This document shows, piece after piece, positions 62,884 to 64,000 of a stretch of DNA of 64,000 nt; the first letter of the stretch is position 1; every line of letters starts with the position of its first letter. Made by a program: the position numbers and the translations under genes. The stretch comes from Bufo bufo (taxonomy: Eukaryota > Chordata > Amphibia > Anura > Bufonidae). The stretch is taken from assembly GCF_905171765.1 (NCBI RefSeq), contig NC_053390.1, positions 138,479,468-138,543,467 on the forward strand, in the 5' to 3' direction. Below the pieces are notes generated by a model, which saw nothing but the letters and a program-made list of their open reading frames with translations, did no database searches and was not told the DNA's origin.

Positions 62884-64000
62884 ATGTACAAAAGCACCCA
62901 AACAATGTACCAGGGCCAGATAAACTTGGGGACTAGTGATGCCACTGATACTTTGGCTGCAGTCTCAAAATGCACCAGACCGAAGCCAAGTTCAGTTGCT
63001 GCTAGCTCTGTGAAAGTATCTCTCTTCTGGCAGTTTTTCTCCACAGTGCTGGAAGACAAAAAAAATGCTACGTGCAAGATTTGCAGGATTAAAATAAGAT
63101 GTGGTCTTTCAAACACAAACATTACCAAGCTCTGATGCAGTACATGAAGTGGCATCAACATTTCCTATGGGGAAATAGAATTGGCCACCAGCTAGTGCAA
63201 TAAGTGTCCTCTTCCTCCCAGTCTCATGTGCAGTACAACGTCCTTGTAATCAACCTCATCCAGCCTCACTGGAAGATACCTAACCGGCATTATTTCTCAA
63301 AAGAATTCCATCCCTTCCTACTCTCACAAGGAGGAGAATGTGGGCTGCTCCTTGTGAAACTCACTGTGCAGCAAGGTGCACTTGTGGACACCCAGATATT
63401 ACAGACAGGGACAGTACATGTCTTTCACTGCCCACTGGGTTCATTTTTTTCGAAGTGGGGCAGCACTGTAGCAATAAGGCTAGGTGCGATTGACAGCTCA
63501 TTTGTCTCGGTCTGCTTCCCACACCAGACACATCCGTCTAATCCACATGCCTCTCCATGGACATCCTCCTATCCCCAACAGAAGCAGGGAATAGTGTTAC
63601 TTTCACTCCCCCTCATTCCTGTCAGATGTGTAAAATGAAGCATTGATCAGTTTATGAAGCAGCAAACATCCTGTTGGTTGTCTCCCTGCCAGCTTCAACT
63701 GGACAAGGTTGACAGTAGCAATGCAGGAACATCGTGGCCACGCTGCATTTGGGGCAAATAACACATTACCCCTGCATGGCTCATCTAGCTCTAGTCATCT
63801 AGCTCTTTTTTTAAAAGTACACTGGTTTGCAGAGGGTGCTGGCCATGTCTAGGAGACTGTCCTAGTATTTCAGCCATTCTTATGTGGCAAGGAACTCACT
63901 CCTGGACTTGCAGACACAGAATGGTTTGCCGTTGCACTGTTTGATCCAAGACGTTCCAACTCACTGAAATTCCATTTTGCATATGCTAAAGCATCTGTAC
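62884..64000 (+). pseudogene. hAT-E transposase (ZBED-like), N-terminal part, runs off the window
   Basis: BED finger: SLFWQFFSTVLEDKKNATCKICRIKI (62990-63090) with the C-x2-C pair, then after a frameshift near 63135 QYMKWHQ with the His. Later IPNRHYFSKEFHPFLL (63270-63325) resembles the region before the catalytic core. Near 63940, ALFDPRRSNSLKF may be the remains of LDPRFK. It differs from hAT-A/B/C in its finger, so it is another family. Many frame breaks. Confidence 0.65.

Noticed and set aside
1..64000. LTR retrotransposon or endogenous retrovirus
   Set aside because: No LTR pair, retroviral protease, integrase or envelope was seen. All RTs belong to LINE, Penelope or Ngaro types, and the long direct repeats are the split repeats of Ngaro.
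1..64000. Host protein-coding gene or exon
   Set aside because: Every ORF with recognisable similarity belongs to a mobile element; no conserved exon flanked by plausible splice sites was found by eye. A spliced-alignment search would settle this.

Overview
The window reads as repetitive DNA from a large vertebrate genome, most likely an anuran amphibian. The evidence is the mix of families: CR1 and L2 LINEs, Penelope-like elements (PLEs), Ngaro-type tyrosine-recombinase retrotransposons (one with an SGNH hydrolase ORF), a piggyBac element, Tc1 elements and very long BED-finger hAT elements. I see no host protein gene, tRNA or rRNA. Almost every base up to about 59.6 kb can be placed in one nested stack of transposons.

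Layout, outermost first. (0) hAT-A, plus strand, occupies 1-143, 15487-17044 and 57345-59647; its reading frame is cut at 17044 and resumes at 57345. (1) hAT-B (minus, 144-15486) lies in hAT-A and itself holds a CR1 fragment (331-2003), a PLE (2559-7269) and a second kind of hAT, hAT-D (11456-13430, 8-bp target duplication). (2) Between 17045 and 57344 lies an L2 LINE (minus) split into 17115-19247 and 43579-about 45240 by hAT-C (19248-43578). hAT-C contains an unclassified repeat X (21700-about 28250) that carries Ngaro-1, a fold-back PLE-like element (PLE-B, 28262-37406) that carries a Tc1 element (28366-36126) that carries Ngaro-2 (29856-36066), and a second fold-back PLE-like element (PLE-C, 40908-41897). 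(3) A nearly complete CR1 LINE (CR1-B, 45262-57192) carries an intact piggyBac element (46255-53857) inside its ORF1. From 59.6 to 64 kb there are smaller pieces: a hAT end, a Tc1 remnant, a palindromic hAT MITE, short tandem repeats and the start of another hAT pseudogene.

ORFs that still look whole: the piggyBac transposase (650 aa), CR1-B ORF2 (endonuclease plus RT), and all three Ngaro-2 ORFs (gag-like, RT-RNase H, tyrosine recombinase). The hAT, Tc1, PLE, L2 and Ngaro-1 proteins are broken by stops, frameshifts or insertions.

Signals beyond coding: three hammerhead-ribozyme-like motifs, all on the minus strand and all in PLE-type elements (3168-3226, 37043-37096, 41402-41469); a 775-bp palindromic unit repeated in tandem inside the piggyBac element; five consecutive hairpins at the piggyBac 5' end; split direct repeats on both Ngaro elements; a 2A-like motif in the L2 ORF; and a hAT dimerisation module present twice in each of two hAT copies. 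Comparing copies inside the window supplies empty-site evidence for several insertions. All calls are by reading; no database search was run.
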